Below, in pieces: positions 1 to 11,652 of a DNA stretch of 64,000 nucleotides. The position numbers and the translations under genes were made by a program. The stretch covers positions 132,807,414 through 132,871,413 of the forward strand of contig OW240920.1 of assembly GCA_933207985.1 (NCBI GenBank), given 5' to 3'. The DNA comes from Pelobates cultripes (Eukaryota > Chordata > Amphibia > Anura > Pelobatidae). How positions within the stretch are numbered: position 1 is the first letter of the stretch; every line of letters begins with the position of its first letter. The notes beneath the pieces were generated by a model. That model was not told where the DNA came from and made no database searches. It saw only the letters and a list, made by a program, of their open reading frames with translations.

Positions 1-268
1 ACTCATTGACAGACACACACTCTCATATACACTGACAAACAATGACATACACACACACACTATTACTTGGACACACACTGACAGACGCACACTCACTGAC
101 AGACGCATACACTCACTGACAGACACACACTCTCATATACACTGACAAACAATGACATACACACACACTATTACTTGGACAAACACTGACAGACGCACAC
201 ACACTGACAGACGCACACACTCACTGAAAGACTCATGCACTCACTGACAGACTCACGCACTCACTGAC
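1..268. repeat. CA-rich microsatellite/minisatellite (ACTCACTGACAGACACAC)
   Basis: The tract is made of imperfect copies of ACTCACTGACAGACACACAC, with interspersed ATACACTGACAAACAATGAC units. The same repeat resumes at 1528 after the solo LTR, so the two tracts were once one array. Confidence 0.9.
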
Positions 269-1527
269 TGTGGCAAAACCAACCTCGCCACTATGTTCTG
301 GAGAAGCCTGGTTGCCCGCCTGCTACCTCTGGACTATGGCCCAGTGTTAAAAACCTTTATTTCTCCCTACAGAAAGGCTTGTTCGTGCCTTTTTGCCAGG
401 GTGTTCGGTAAATTCAATTTACCAAACAAACGCATGAATGACCGTACCACCTGGGTATGGAGTGTGCAGGCAATTGATCTCCCAGAAGCTGCGGTTAACT
501 ACAGCTTAATTGCCGAATGCTGGTTGGCCGTTGTTCGTATAGCCGAACACGTGGCAGCGGCCATCTTAAACTGCCGAATGGCCAGCGGTGTTCAGCTACA
601 AAACTGCGGAACTAAAAACGGACACTTATATTCACGAACACCGCTGAGCCGCCGACCTCCCTCCTCCTGCATTTATCTGAACGCCAGTCCATTCGTTACT
701 TTCTCTGTGTGAACAGTGCTACCCCAGATAGCTATGTCATGGAGCCCATTCGTATAATGAAAGACTATGTGAAAGACTTTGGCTCCATGGCGATTAAACT
801 GTATATATGTGATCTAAGCACCATTCGGTAATAATGTGCGCTCAGATCTAAGCTATCTGGGGATATGTTGAACGTATATGTTTTATGCAGTATTTGTAAC
901 ATTGTGTATTTTTAGGTATTTTTGCTAACATGTGTGCAATGGAGTTTTGCCTCTATCCTTGGAGATAATTTGATTACTTCCCAATTATCTCCAGGATAGA
1001 GAGGAGGGATTATACTGTACTAGTGGGAGTGTTTCACTATGTATGTCTGTGAACGGTCACTGTGCAATTTGTGTCCCAGACTTCCACCAGGTTCCTAGGA
1101 TAGTGTCCACCTGGTGGAAGATGTGCATAAATACCGGGCAGGTAGCCCCATTAAACCAGAACTACTTGACCCTCTAACTTGCAGCCTTGACTCATGTTTG
1201 TAGGGGACAGGTATAATCACTACAGGGATTGCTATGCTCTTCATACTCCCTTAGCTACTGAGCTCTTGTAAGAGCTCTTGTTACTGATCCTGCTTCGCTC
1301 TACAGAAGGAAGAGGTTCACCCACTGGAACCTGGAGCCTGGTTATAGGTCCAGGGTGGATTGCAGATGACGAGATACCAGCCCAGCAGCGGTGGTTCGTA
1401 GAGTCTGCAGTGCTTATGGTGTCGGTGCAGTACTTATGGTGTCTACGGTGCTGATGGTCCTTTGGTGAGCGCTAGGAGCATTCTTTCTACGCTCCAACTT
1501 CCAGCAAGCCTGGAGGCAACCGTAACA
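269..1527 (+). mobile_element. Solo LTR of an LTR retrotransposon
   Basis: This 1259-bp block starts TGTGGCAAAACCAACCTCGC and ends GCAACCGTAACA, so it has TG...CA termini. It is flanked by the exact 5-bp duplication CTGAC (264-268 and 1528-1532). It sits inside the CA-rich microsatellite. A TATA-like GCATAAATACC lies near 1125. No primer-binding site, polypurine tract or gag/pol follows, so it is a solo LTR left by LTR-LTR recombination (inference). The first ~40 bases match, reversed, the solo LTR that ends at 59857, which places both in one family. The 139-aa open frame at 293-712 lies inside the LTR and has no recognisable domain. Confidence 0.88.
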
Positions 1528-1690
1528 CTGACCGACACGCACGCACTCACTGACCGACACACACACACACTTACAGACACGCACACACACATTCTCTTAG
1601 ACACACACACTTACACATACATACACACATACACACACACACACTTACAGACACATACACATTTCTCCCAACACTCACAAATGATTATTT
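1528..1690. repeat. CA-rich microsatellite, right part
   Basis: This continues the ACTGACCGACACACACAC array interrupted by the solo LTR, then decays into CACATACACACAC. The stretch 1528-1532 is the second copy of the LTR target duplication. Confidence 0.88.
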
Positions 1691-1699
1691 TTATTTTCT

Positions 1700-2160
1700 T
1701 TTAAATCCACCCAGCCTCCCTTGGAGAGCTGGAGTGGATTACTCACCTGTCCAATAGGGCTGCTGGGCGGGCGGGCAGGCAGGCTGCAGAGTAGGCGGCG
1801 AGGGAACTTTAATCTTTCTGCTTAGCTCCCTAGCAAGCCGCTTAGTGCCGGGAACCGGTCTGATGTCATATTCCGGCTCCCGGCTTCATTAAGCGGCGCG
1901 GAGGGAGCTGAGCAGGAAGAGCTCAGGTGAGTATGCTCCCTCACTGCCCGCCTCGGGGAGCTCAAAAATGGCCAGCAGGCCAGCTTTTGAGCCCCCCAAG
2001 GACACAAAGCAAGCAAGGAGTCGGCCTGGGTGTTTGGGGGCAGCTTTTTTTTTTTGCCACCCCTGCAAATTGCCGCCCAAGGCAGATGCCTAGTTTGCCT
2101 TGTGGAAGACACGTCCCTGGGTTTACCCTGGCATTTTCTATAACTATGACTTAGCAGCTT
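1700..2160. mobile_element. GC-rich non-autonomous DNA element with internal hairpin
   Basis: GC content rises sharply here. An imperfect inverted repeat pairs about 1822-1858 (CTTAGCTCCCTAGCAAGCCG) with about 1873-1912 (GCGGCGCGGAGGGAGCTGAG). GC-rich hairpins of this kind recur in the hAT-like elements at 21.5 and 55 kb. Termini and target duplication were not resolved, so the superfamily is a guess from similarity of design. No protein is encoded. Confidence 0.5.
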
Positions 2161-3785
2161 TGCTGCATTAGCCACAATTCTGAGGATTCAAAGTTAAATC
2201 ATAAATGCTTTAAGTGATGAGGAGGTGTTTTTAAACAAAGTGTGCAACTAAGCTGCTAATAAATACAAATTGGTACTGTATTGGCAGTAAATGGCTCAGT
2301 GGGCCCATTTTACTTTTCATCCCAGTTTAAGGTTTTCAGATGAGTAAAACATTAAAGATAAATGGCACAATCTGGAATGAGATTTTTTTTTTTACTGTTT
2401 TTTTTAACTGAATAAAAGTCCACTGGAAATCACTAAATAAATCACTGGAAATAAAATCACTGGAAATCTGCAGTTGCAGTATCAGTTATGCCTGTAAATT
2501 ACTATTACAATGCAGTACATTCAATTGGGAAGTGAAAAAAGGTATTGCTTCACTTTAAGTACATTTTCATTTTACATACATGCTCTGGTCCCATTGTGTA
2601 CTTAAAAGTGGGGTATGCATGTATTTCATTAAAATGTTATCTTTATAAAATACTGATTTTGGAGGAGTGGATTGCTGCTTTAATTAAGTCAGTAAAGTAT
2701 TGCCTATTGAAATGGTCATATCAAATGACATGGAATATAAACTAAATATTATACATCTTTAGCAGCAGAAACTGAAGTCATATTCTGAAACAGGGTTTAA
2801 TATTTCAGACACTATGTTTGTAGGTACTAATATAAATTTCTAGAATTTTTCATGCAGCTTTGGCAATTTAAGTTGATTCATTGCTATCATGCAAGTAAAT
2901 GCATTGCCGTAACACGTCATTTTATCAAATTCACTTGCCTTTTATTTAATCCACAGGCATTATGACTATCTGAAAAATGGTTAATATTTTATTTTTTATT
3001 TTTAAATATGAACAGGAAGAAAACAACTCTGATTATAGAGTTAGGAAGTACGCTCATGCTGTATGCAGAATCCATTAAAGAAGCACTCCAGAAATTGTGA
3101 CCACTACAATCTGCTGTAGTGGTTGTGATACCAGGAGTGCCCTACATCCCAAATCATTTATAGTTTGATGGGGGATGGGGCCTGGCTGCTGGAAAAGAGA
3201 GCTGCATGGTGTAAGAGCTTCTCTAACTTTGAAGGGAATTTAGCCCTAAAAGCAAACCTGTTGGTGTATTGCTGGCAGCTAACAGTCCTTTCCTTGCTGC
3301 CTGATATGGACTGAAATTTAGCCACATACTCGGGTGTGACCCGTGTGAGACACCTCCTCTGCCTGCTGGATGGCTTGGGACAGGGAGGCGGCCGATCTCT
3401 ACGAGCACCTACCTGGACATTGTTCCTCTCCCCCTTTGGGTCTCCAGGGGTGATCCCAGCTTACACTGACAGAGTCAGCTTCTCATGTGGCCTGACACAG
3501 AGGGCTTGCAATTATCGACACACAGCACTTAACGGATGAGCACTTAATGGCTGACAAACCTGTCTCAAGCCACAGCTTGACTTGTGGAGTCTGAGGCCTC
3601 AGAGGGCTGAGGAGCAACCACCGCTCACAGTTACTGGATAAGATGGTGCCTGACAAGTGGGGCCAACTATCTCACCAAACACAGTCTGTCACTCAACCCC
3701 AGCACAGCTCCCACGCCCGGTGTCACGAATAATAACCCAAAATGCAGAATAATAACCCTCCTATAAAGATATAGATAATACCGAA
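2161..3785. other. AT-rich non-coding DNA, no gene recognised
   Basis: The stretch is AT-rich with many short homopolymer runs and only short chance open frames. A piece near 3075-3150 has the ends of a small inverted-repeat element (CACTCCAGAAATTG, then CAGGAGTGCCC). I see no splice-flanked open frame or RNA gene. Confidence 0.6.
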
Positions 3786-4159
3786 TAGCGATGTGCATGG
3801 GCAAAAAAATTTGGTTCGGAAATTCGGGCAAGTAAGAAAATTCGTCACTTTGGCAATTCAACACTTCGGCACTTCTGAAATTCTGGACTTCGGCAATTCG
3901 GAACATCTGTAGGGCTCCCTAACCCTACCCCTGTCTTCATTCACGTAATTTTCCCTCCCTCTCTTGTTTTGCCACTTTTTAGAAATCCGAAGCACTTTGA
4001 CACTTCTGAAATTCGTCACTTTGGCAATTCGGCACTTCGGTTTGGAACTTCGTATATTCGGCAATTCAGCACTTCGGACATTCAGAAGCATCCGGATGTC
4101 TGAATTGCCCAAAATTTGTCTGAGTTCACATTCGGAATGAAACAAATTGCACATGTCTA
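3786..4159. mobile_element. MITE with TTCGGCAATTCGGCACTT internal repeats
   Basis: The element begins TAGCGATGTGCATGGGC and ends GCACATGTCTA, a degenerate terminal inverted repeat (TAGNNATGTGCA). Its body is built from short TTCGGCA/ATTCGGCACTTCG units. The overlapping minus-strand open frames (about 80-98 aa) are a by-product of the repeated units. No transposase is present. Confidence 0.6.
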
Positions 4160-4279
4160 ATACCTAAACCGTAGAGACGTACTGGATACCGCACTCATCA
4201 GGTAACGCAGGTGCTCTGAAACCAAGGCTGGCCAGGGCTCCCTTCCAAGAAATGCAGAAAACATAACGGTTCAGGCACT

Positions 4280-4352
4280 CCGGGATAACAAAAAAAAAAG
4301 CTTGACAAAGGCCCTGTAGGGTCGAAATGTTGCTATTTTTGCACCAATAAAG
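4280..4352 (+). ncRNA. Retroelement-type tail with hammerhead-like core (degenerate)
   Basis: The segment GACAAAGGCCCTGTAGGGTC followed by GAAATG can fold as a GGCCC/GGGTC stem next to GAAA. That layout resembles a hammerhead stem II, but the expected CUGAUGA is changed to TTGACAA. It is followed by GCACCAATAAAGC, which contains AATAAA. Repeats of this general design are common in fish and amphibian genomes. Any ribozyme activity is probably lost here. Confidence 0.3.
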
Positions 4353-4800
4353 CTAATACCTAAACTGGTCATTAGAGTGGCCGGGCTAATAGGTAAAACA
4401 AAGAATAGTAATGACAAACTAGCCAAAGTCAAAGGGAACAAGAGAAACAGAGTAGTCAGGGAAAAGCTGAATCAATATCAATATAGCTCAAAACCAAAAA
4501 GGAACGCACTATTGGGACGCTAGTAAACTAGGAACCACAACAGGGCACAGAAACATGGGCCAAATTAGTTTTTATATGTTTGGGGGTGTTATTGATGTAG
4601 TCACACCCCCAAAACGCGAGAGGGCATTGGTAAACTCCGTCCACAGTATGTCTGATAGCCTGATGTCGTCACTTTTACACCGTGTCATAAAAAGGGTTGT
4701 GCACCATGTCATAAAAAAGGTTGTTCGCACATCAGCTGGTGTCCAGAAGACTACATGATCATGTAAAAGGGTCGGAGGAGGTGACTAGCCATGGACCCGG
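4353..4800. repeat. Interspersed repeat, paralogous to 11.7-12.0 kb
   Basis: The order of short segments (GGCCGGGCTAATAGG, ACAAAGAATAGT, GGCCAAAGTCAAAG, TAGTCAGGGA, GGAACGCACT) recurs in degraded form from about 11,700. The repeat is a multi-copy element of unresolved class. Its later part is more GC-rich and ends in GTGACGTCAGG-type sequence. Confidence 0.5.
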
Positions 4801-5886
4801 TGACATGGTGACGTCAGGCTCATATCAGCCCTCAAGATCCTGGAGACCCAAAGGGGAGTCCTATGAAGAGGAGTCTGATACATTTTCTGGACTCTACCTC
4901 TGCACCCAGTTAATTTCTGGTGTAGAGAGTTTTCCTTTTTTCCTTTTTCTTTATTTTGTACCAACACTATGTCATCTAAGCTGATGACTAATGGAGCTTG
5001 TGAGAGATACAAAAGAATGTCTGATTTGCAGTAAGCATTTTACTGATGTATTAGCTGATGTTCATGAGTTATGTTTTGCCTAGTTACGCTTCTGCTAATA
5101 TTTGTTTTGCTACCAGTTGAGTGAATACTGTCCCAAGTTAGCATTTATATTTATTTTTTACTTTTTTTTTTACAAATAAAGTGCCCTTTCACAGATGAGA
5201 TCATCAGCATTATATGTTTTACTGCTCTAAAACACTCATATTTGTGTCCAGTGATGTCTCACAAGCACAACAGTACACCTCATGTCAAGGTTTCATGGGG
5301 TTTTGGAAAGTTACAGGGTCAAATATAAGACTGGTCCATTTCTGTTTTTACACTTTGAAATTTGCCAGATTAGTTATGTTGCCTTTGAGACCATATAGCA
5401 GCCCAGGAATGATAATTACTCCATCATGGCATACCATTAGAAATATTAGACATCCCACGGTATTTACAATGGGGTATGTCCAGTCTTTTTTAGTAGCCAC
5501 TTAGTCAGAAACGCTGGCCAAGGTTAGTGTTCATATTAGATTTTTTTGCATTTTTTCACACAAAAACTGCACTTTCACTAATGATATCATCGTTGTGATA
5601 CATTTTACTGTTTTGAAACACTAATATTTGTGTTCAGTGAAGTCTCTCGAGTACAACAGTATCCTCCATGTACAGTTTTTAGGGTCTTTTGGAAAATTAC
5701 AGGGGGTTAAATATAGGTCTTGCAAATTCAATTCTCTGCTTTCTTCCTGGGTTGTTAGGCAGGTCCCTCAAATTTTAATTAATTAAATTAGAATTATGTA
5801 TTTAAATTCTATGTGTATATTTAAGAAGATATTTATATAATTACACATATTTATATATATATATTTAAAGTATTTTAATTAATTTA

Positions 5887-5926
<40 letters not shown>

Positions 5927-6500
5927 GGCAGTCCCCCAGAAGCGGAGTACAGCGGAGGTGAGTAGATCAATGTTGCAAGCCGTTACAGCGTTCCATGCCG
6001 TTGCAATGGCTTTAATGCCCATTCAAATGCGGACTGCGTGGAACTCCGTAATAGCACGAAGGGATTAAAATGATGTGATTCACTTTGCTCATTCAGCTGA
6101 CATGGCATTGGATGACATTCGCTATTCACTATTTCTAGTTTTTAATTAAATGCCAACTATTTTAAATTTTCATATTTTTTAATTCTTAATTCCACTGTGG
6201 AATGAACCAGGCAACGCACATGCTTGAGCCTCTAATGCTGATTTTTTTCTGATATTGTTCTAGATTTTGTTGGACCTTGCTCATCTCTCAATAAAACATT
6301 GACCAAAAAAAAAAAAAAAAATAACTTGTGAAGGTACTCTAATTTGGCAATTTCCCTCCCCTATCCTCACCCCTATTTAGTAATTTTGACATCAATCTGG
6401 CTATTCCATTTTTGTTTTCTAACTTTTTGTGGGTTAAATCACTAAACACCAAATTGCAGAGAATTGAATAACAAATTGCAACATTTAGTGCAAAAAGTTA
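4801..6500. other. AT-rich DNA with a degenerate direct repeat and (AT)n tract
   Basis: Segments at about 5165-5350 and 5550-5715 are clearly related direct copies. Both read 'AAACACT.ATATTTGTGT.CAGTGA.GTCTC' and later 'TTTTGGAAA.TTACAGGG'. A (TA)n-rich stretch covers about 5835-5925. No protein-coding exon is recognised. Confidence 0.6.
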
Positions 6501-6559
6501 AAAAAAAAATGTTTTGAATTCTCCAGCGGGGTGCTGGAGAATTCAAAACATTTTTTTTT
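6501..6559. repeat. Perfect 27-bp inverted repeat, 5-nt loop
   Basis: Positions 6501-6527 and 6533-6559 are exact reverse complements around GGGGT. The inner part reads GAATTCTCCAGC/GCTGGAGAATTC. This is the centre of a palindromic MITE-like element. Confidence 0.9.
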
Positions 6560-6599
6560 TACTTTTTTATAGTCACTGCTTGGTTCACCACAATTCACT

Positions 6600-7095
6600 G
6601 GTATATTAAAGGTAGCCTTCACTGAACAAATAAATACATTAATATTAATTAAATTAACTATTTAGGAAATATTCCCCCAATTAAAAAAATGCATTTATTT
6701 AATAATGCTTTTTTTTTTTTTCAATGGAGGTTTATCTAAAATCAGCTTGCAAAAATTGCAGTTTCCTTATCTGCAACCTTTGCAAGCCCTCCCATTCTAG
6801 CCCCACCCAGACTTTCTGTGGCAGTCTAATCACAGACTGCCCAATGCAGTTCAAAGAGAAGTCTTTCCAAGGCAGGTGCCAATTGCTGCCTCTTGGGTTT
6901 AGCTCCAGTGAATTAAACAACCAGGAAGTAACAGGACTTGTTGTCTGATTGTCCGCTGGGGGTTGTAACAAGATTCATTCATAAAAGTGACACCTTAAGT
7001 AAAATAAAATAAAAAATAGGACACACTCTCATAATGTAAAGCATTTTAGCAAGCTAAAGTGCTTTAGGGATTCGGTCTGTCCCTTTAAAGTGGAT
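6600..7095. mobile_element. MITE-like repeat, related to 40.3-40.9 kb
   Basis: The internal blocks TTTGCAAGCCCTCCC, GCATTTTAGCAAGCTAAAGT and GTGCTTTAGGGATTC are shared, with divergence, by the element at 40.32-40.94 kb. The right end is TCCCTTTAA, a terminus used by many elements in this window. No coding capacity is seen. Confidence 0.55.
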
Positions 7096-7130
7096 CTGTC
7101 ATGCCCCAAACAACTTAATTACATTGAGCA

Positions 7131-7628
7131 TAAAATTCTATCTATACATAAGTGGAGGGCCAAAGTGCACTAAAAAGCAATGAGGTGACTTACCCCACGG
7201 GTATATATAGATGTATTAGGGGTACATAAAAGACAAAAAGGTACAGATATAGTGCAGATGGTAATATACAACAAGTAATATGACTTTGTTTGGTCAGATC
7301 ACTCACATTTGATGGAGCCTACAAATATGGGCTCCGTATAGATTGCTGATATGCTCTTAGGGCAGCATCGCACCCCTCCTTCAATCCAATTTACCCTCCA
7401 AGAAAGAAGAGAAAGAAAAATGGGCCGCCAATGTGAAGTATCAATGATATAAAATGGTTAAAATAATATTGGATTGAAGGAGAGGTGTGATTGTTGTATA
7501 TTACCACCTGCACTATATATGTGCCTTTTTGTCTTTTATGTACCCCCTAATACATCTATATATACATGTGGAGTAAGTCACCTCATTGCTTTTTATTGCA
7601 CTTTAGTGCTCCACTTAGGTATAAGTAA
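7131..7628. mobile_element. Palindromic MITE with ~140-bp inverted arms
   Basis: The left arm (about 7131-7275) and right arm (about 7485-7626) are reverse complements with scattered mismatches. Shared words include AGCAATGAGGTGACTTAC, TATATATAGATGTATTAG and GGTACATAAAAGACAAAAAG. The arms continue partly inward (CCTCCTTCAATCC against GGATTGAAGGAG). A fold-back structure of this kind is typical of non-autonomous DNA transposons. Confidence 0.78.
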
Positions 7629-7878
7629 ATCTTATCCTATTTAAAAATGTTTTTCTTCCAGCTGTCAGTCAATACCTCAGGGTGCCGAGGCACTGACTCC
7701 CATAGGAGGTCCCTCTGCTCTCCATACATAGCAACCACAATGTATGCACCGTGATTGCAATGGAAACTCCCTAGCCAGTGCTTCGTTCATTTTTTTCACA
7801 ACAGTCACACGTTAAGGAGTTAGAGCAACTCACCCAAAATAGTGTATTTGTTGGTAATACTTTTCCTTTGTTTTACAG

Positions 7879-7985
7879 GAGGATGTGATTTGTGGACCAA
7901 ATGAAGAAAAAGGAGAGGAAATGGGACACCATAGTAACAGCGCTTTCATAGGGGACAATATGCAAGCTTCTGATTTTAATAATAG
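7879..7985 (+). CDS. Candidate internal exon, unknown protein (low confidence)
   Basis: A good acceptor (TTTGTTTTACAG) precedes a reading frame open only in phase 0, starting EDVICGPNEEKG and ending SDFNN. It is followed by AG|GTACTT, a possible donor in phase 2. The peptide is acidic and hydrophilic with one cysteine. Its phase does not match the membrane-protein exons at 28 kb, so it would belong to another transcript. It could be chance. Confidence 0.25.
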
Positions 7986-8049
7986 GTACTTCAATTGTGT
8001 CTGTTTCACAAGTATTAATCAAATTTTTTACAAACCCAAATCTCGCCAA

Positions 8050-8365
8050 AATGTAAAATTCAGCTGCCTAAAGGGAAACTCCAGGTCCCCTCTCCCTCCC
8101 ACCCCCCATTTCAATGCTTTCCTATGGGGAATTGGGGAATTGAGCGACACTCTAGCACAGGTTTTCTGTGCTATGATGCTGGAAGTGCCCTCTAGTGGCT
8201 GTCTAGTAGACAGTCACTATAGGTGGAGTTAACCCTGCAAGTAATTATTGCAGTTTATAGAAAACTGCAATAATTACACTTGCATGGTTAAGGTTAGTGG
8301 GAGTTGGCACCCAGACCACTCCAATGGGCAGAAGTGGTCTGGGTGCCTGGAGTGTCCCTTTAATA
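8050..8365. mobile_element. MITE of the GTGGTCTGGGTGCC family, with CTCF-like motif
   Basis: The element runs from AAAGGGAAACTCCAGG to GGAGTGTCCCTTTAA. It carries the sub-terminal palindrome CAGACCACTCC...AGAAGTGGTCTGGG, also found in the elements at 27.3, 37.9 and 42.2 kb. On the minus strand 8185-8198 reads CCACTAGAGGGCAC, a full match to the CTCF consensus CCASYAGRKGGCRS. The short open frame over it is not a gene. Confidence 0.65.
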
Positions 8366-9049
8366 TCTCAATCCGTAGTTGCACGTCAGATGTTTTTGGG
8401 CTACAACAAACATTAAGGCCTCAATTTAATATATTTGGATACGATTTTCAACTGATTTCATATTTTTGGAATATTAAAATATATGTAAAGAAAATTGATC
8501 ATATATATATATAAAAAAAATGTATAATATGTAAAAAATCTCAAAATATTCAAATAATTTTTTAACTTGCCTATATTCCTTTTTTTTATAAATGTGCTGA
8601 TTTCAATATATATATATATACACACACACACACAGTAAATGTTGAGCTTAACTAATGGTGTTAAATGTTTTTGAGTAAATGTTTTAGGAGATTGATATTT
8701 TATTTTTTTATTAGCTGTGGTTCATATGGTTCAGTACATATAGGCTTATTTACTGTTGAGTTTGTAATCGTTATAAAGTTAGCACAGCATGTTGAAATGT
8801 GGCCACTGTTGCAGTCAGTGCCGAGGTGTACTTTACTTGGGATGGCTCTACTGATGTTCCTTTGTCGGGTTGAGGAGTGAAAACTACCAATTTGGACAAG
8901 TCACAAACTTGCTCGATGAGTCATTTTTGTCAAAAATAAGCACTTTTTCAATATATTTGGTTGTGACGCCTATTTGCTTAGTACCTGGTAAGGACTTTTT
9001 TTGCTTTGGTTTTCATATTTAAAAAGATGTTTTTGGTGTATTCTTGCAG
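8366..9049. other. AT-rich DNA with (TA)n(CA)n microsatellite
   Basis: The stretch is AT-rich with a TATATATATATACACACACA tract near 8607-8634. No exon, RNA gene or resolved transposon end is visible. Confidence 0.6.
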
Positions 9050-9095
9050 TTTGAGAGAGGAGAGGAGGAGGAGAAGAAGAAAGACTTACACCTGA
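9050..9095 (+). CDS. Candidate terminal exon, Arg-rich tail (very low confidence)
   Basis: After the acceptor TTCTTGCAG, the phase that continues from the 7879-7985 candidate gives LREERRRRRRKTYT and then TGA. Frame compatibility across the two pieces is the only support. The purine-rich GAGGAGGAG tract can produce such peptides by chance. Confidence 0.15.
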
Positions 9096-9644
9096 ATTCC
9101 CAGGAGTGCACGCACCTGAGCACATGCAAGGCTATTTATGGACACCTTTTTATCAGTATACCTTCATTGCTACAGTGGACAAATCTTAAATTATTTATCT
9201 TATCTGACAAATTAAAATTTTGTTGGAGAAAACACAATAAATTTACTTCTGCTGGTCTTCCTATTCTAATCATTTTACTGAAAAGACACTCAGACACCCA
9301 GAGGTTGGTCAACCCTGTAATATTACCATTAAAAAGTAAATTTCAAAATGGTGAGTGTTATTGTGATTCACTCACAAGAACGCAGTGTTATAACAGCGCC
9401 AGTCACAGTACCATGTGTTCCATGAATGTAGGGTGCAATAGTACTCCCTCAGCTGTTCTGTAACCCTGCATCTTAAGAATCTGCAGGTACAGAGCTGTAC
9501 CACATTTCCACCCCCATGGGTAGTCCACTACACAAAGTTACAACACTGCAAATACTACTACCATAACTCCCATCACTCTTAATGATGAGAATTGTATTCC
9601 ACAGAATCCTCTGGGCAGGCATATCTTATAACCTATGTGAAAAC

Positions 9645-10200
9645 TTAAAGGAACACTATAGTCACCTAAATTACTTTAGCTAAATAAAGCAGTTTTAGTG
9701 TATAGATCATTCCCCTGCAATTTCACTGCTCAATTCACTGTCATTTAGGAGTTAAATCACTTTGTTTCTGTTTATGCAGCCCTAGCCACACCTCCCCTGG
9801 CTATGATTGACAGAGCCTGCATGAAAATAAAAACTGGTTTCACTTTCAAGAGATGTAATTTACCTTAAATAATTGTATCTCAATCTCTAAATTGAACTTT
9901 AATCACATACAGGAGGCTCTTGCAGGGTCTAGCATGGTATTAAGATAGCAGGGGATAAGAAAATCTTAATTAAACAGAACTTGCCATAAAGAAAGCCTAA
10001 ATAGGGCTCTCTTTACAGGAAGTGTTTATGGAAGGCTGTGCAAGTCACATGCAGGGAGGTGTGACTAGGGTTTATAAACAAAGGGATTTAACTCCTAAAT
10101 GGCAGAGGATTGAGCAGTGAGGCTGCAGGGGCATGTTCTATACACCAAAACTGCTTCATTAAGATAAGTTGTTCAGGTGACTATAGTGTCCCTTTAAGTA
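9645..10200. mobile_element. Palindromic MITE flanked by TTAA, piggyBac-like
   Basis: The left end is TTAAAGGAACACTATAGTC and the right end is GACTATAGTGTCCCTTTAA. The arms, about 130 bp or more, are imperfect reverse complements. Shared words include AAAGCAGTTTTAGTGTATAG against CTATACACCAAAACTGCTT, and GGAGTTAAATC against GATTTAACTCC. TTAA at both ends is the target site used by piggyBac-type transposases (family knowledge); the assignment is inferred. No transposase is encoded. Confidence 0.75.
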
Positions 10201-11650
10201 TCCTAAGTATGGATGCTGAAAATGCTTTGGACTAAGTCCAGACATTTTCAAGTTATTTATGCAACACAACTTACCATTTAGTGAAAAAATATATATATTA
10301 TGGTGCACTTGGGACTCATTCCAAGTCACACCTGGAATATGGCCAACTTGATTCCTTTTACCCCCAGAAGGGACAGGACTCAGGAGTCAGTATAGTAACA
10401 GTACATAGATTTTGGTTCTACACTCATAGAGCCAAGTACCTCAGGAGGCATCAATTTCTCATACTTAGCTGTCCTAATATGGATTTATGTTCCTATCCCC
10501 TCCTTCCCTGCCCTGCTAACGCTTGATTAGAGGTCATAATATGCTTTGAAGACATTGGTATTTGTATTGTGGAATTAAACAATTAAGCCTTTCATCATTG
10601 CAATGTATTGTTTCAGCTGCAAAATTTTTAAAAAAAACTAAAACTTAAACCTGTTCATTTGGCCTAAAATACATTTTCATTTTTTTGGGTGATGACATGT
10701 ATGTGGTCCAATAACTGCAGTTCCTAAACAGCTACCGGTAGTATGGTTTGACAAGAAAGAACAACTCAGACTTTTAAACTTTCAAGACCAATAAAATGAG
10801 CAATACTAAGTCCTCAATTTAATATTTTTACAAAAGTTTTTAAAACGTTTAAAATGCTTTAATATTATAAAAATTGTTAGTATTTTATGATATTACTATA
10901 TTTTTTATGGATGATATATTTCTAAAAATAAAAAATATTTTTTTAAAATCTATCCAAAAATATTAACTAATTTGAGGAATGTATCCAACAATATAAATGT
11001 AATGCCCAAGTTGGGTAATAGCAAATACTTTTAGATTTCTAAGTAAACCACACCCTACCCCTATCCAGTATCAAGGCATTTATGAAAACATGTGATTACA
11101 AAGTGAGCAATTTTCATTGAACTCTCTGCACTTATATATAGTTCTTTTGTGTTTTAGCCTCCTTTTCTAAATTACAAAACAGTTAAAAAAAAAAAAAAAA
11201 ACAACGGAGTTAACTGTGTTTTTATTTCAGATATTTGACTTAAAATTTCAGTACAATTAACCTAATCATGGAGATTTATGAAAATATTCTGTTCTAGAAA
11301 GTAGTCTAAAATATTAAACTATGATACGAGTTGGGATGGTAAAGTGGAATAGCAAACCATACCGAATCATACCAAACTGGGGCATTATTATTCACTGCCT
11401 AATCAATACACCCTATAGGTAAATATGTAACATTACACATGAGCTAAACATTAAACAATAAAGAATGTGTATGAGTCTGTCAAATGAACATTTCACATAA
11501 CAGAAATATGTTGTACGTGTTACTTGTTCATTACTACTTTTTCAGCTATTGATCTGTTATTTCTGCTTCATATCTTAACCAGTTTCTATTTCGAATCAAT
11601 CGGCATAAAGCAATGGTTCTCTATGAGAATCATTATTTCAGCACTATCAA
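10201..11650. other. AT-rich non-coding DNA
   Basis: The stretch is strongly AT-rich with poly-A near 11185. I found no splice-bounded open frame, repeat array or RNA gene. Confidence 0.6.
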
Positions 11651-11652
11651 AG

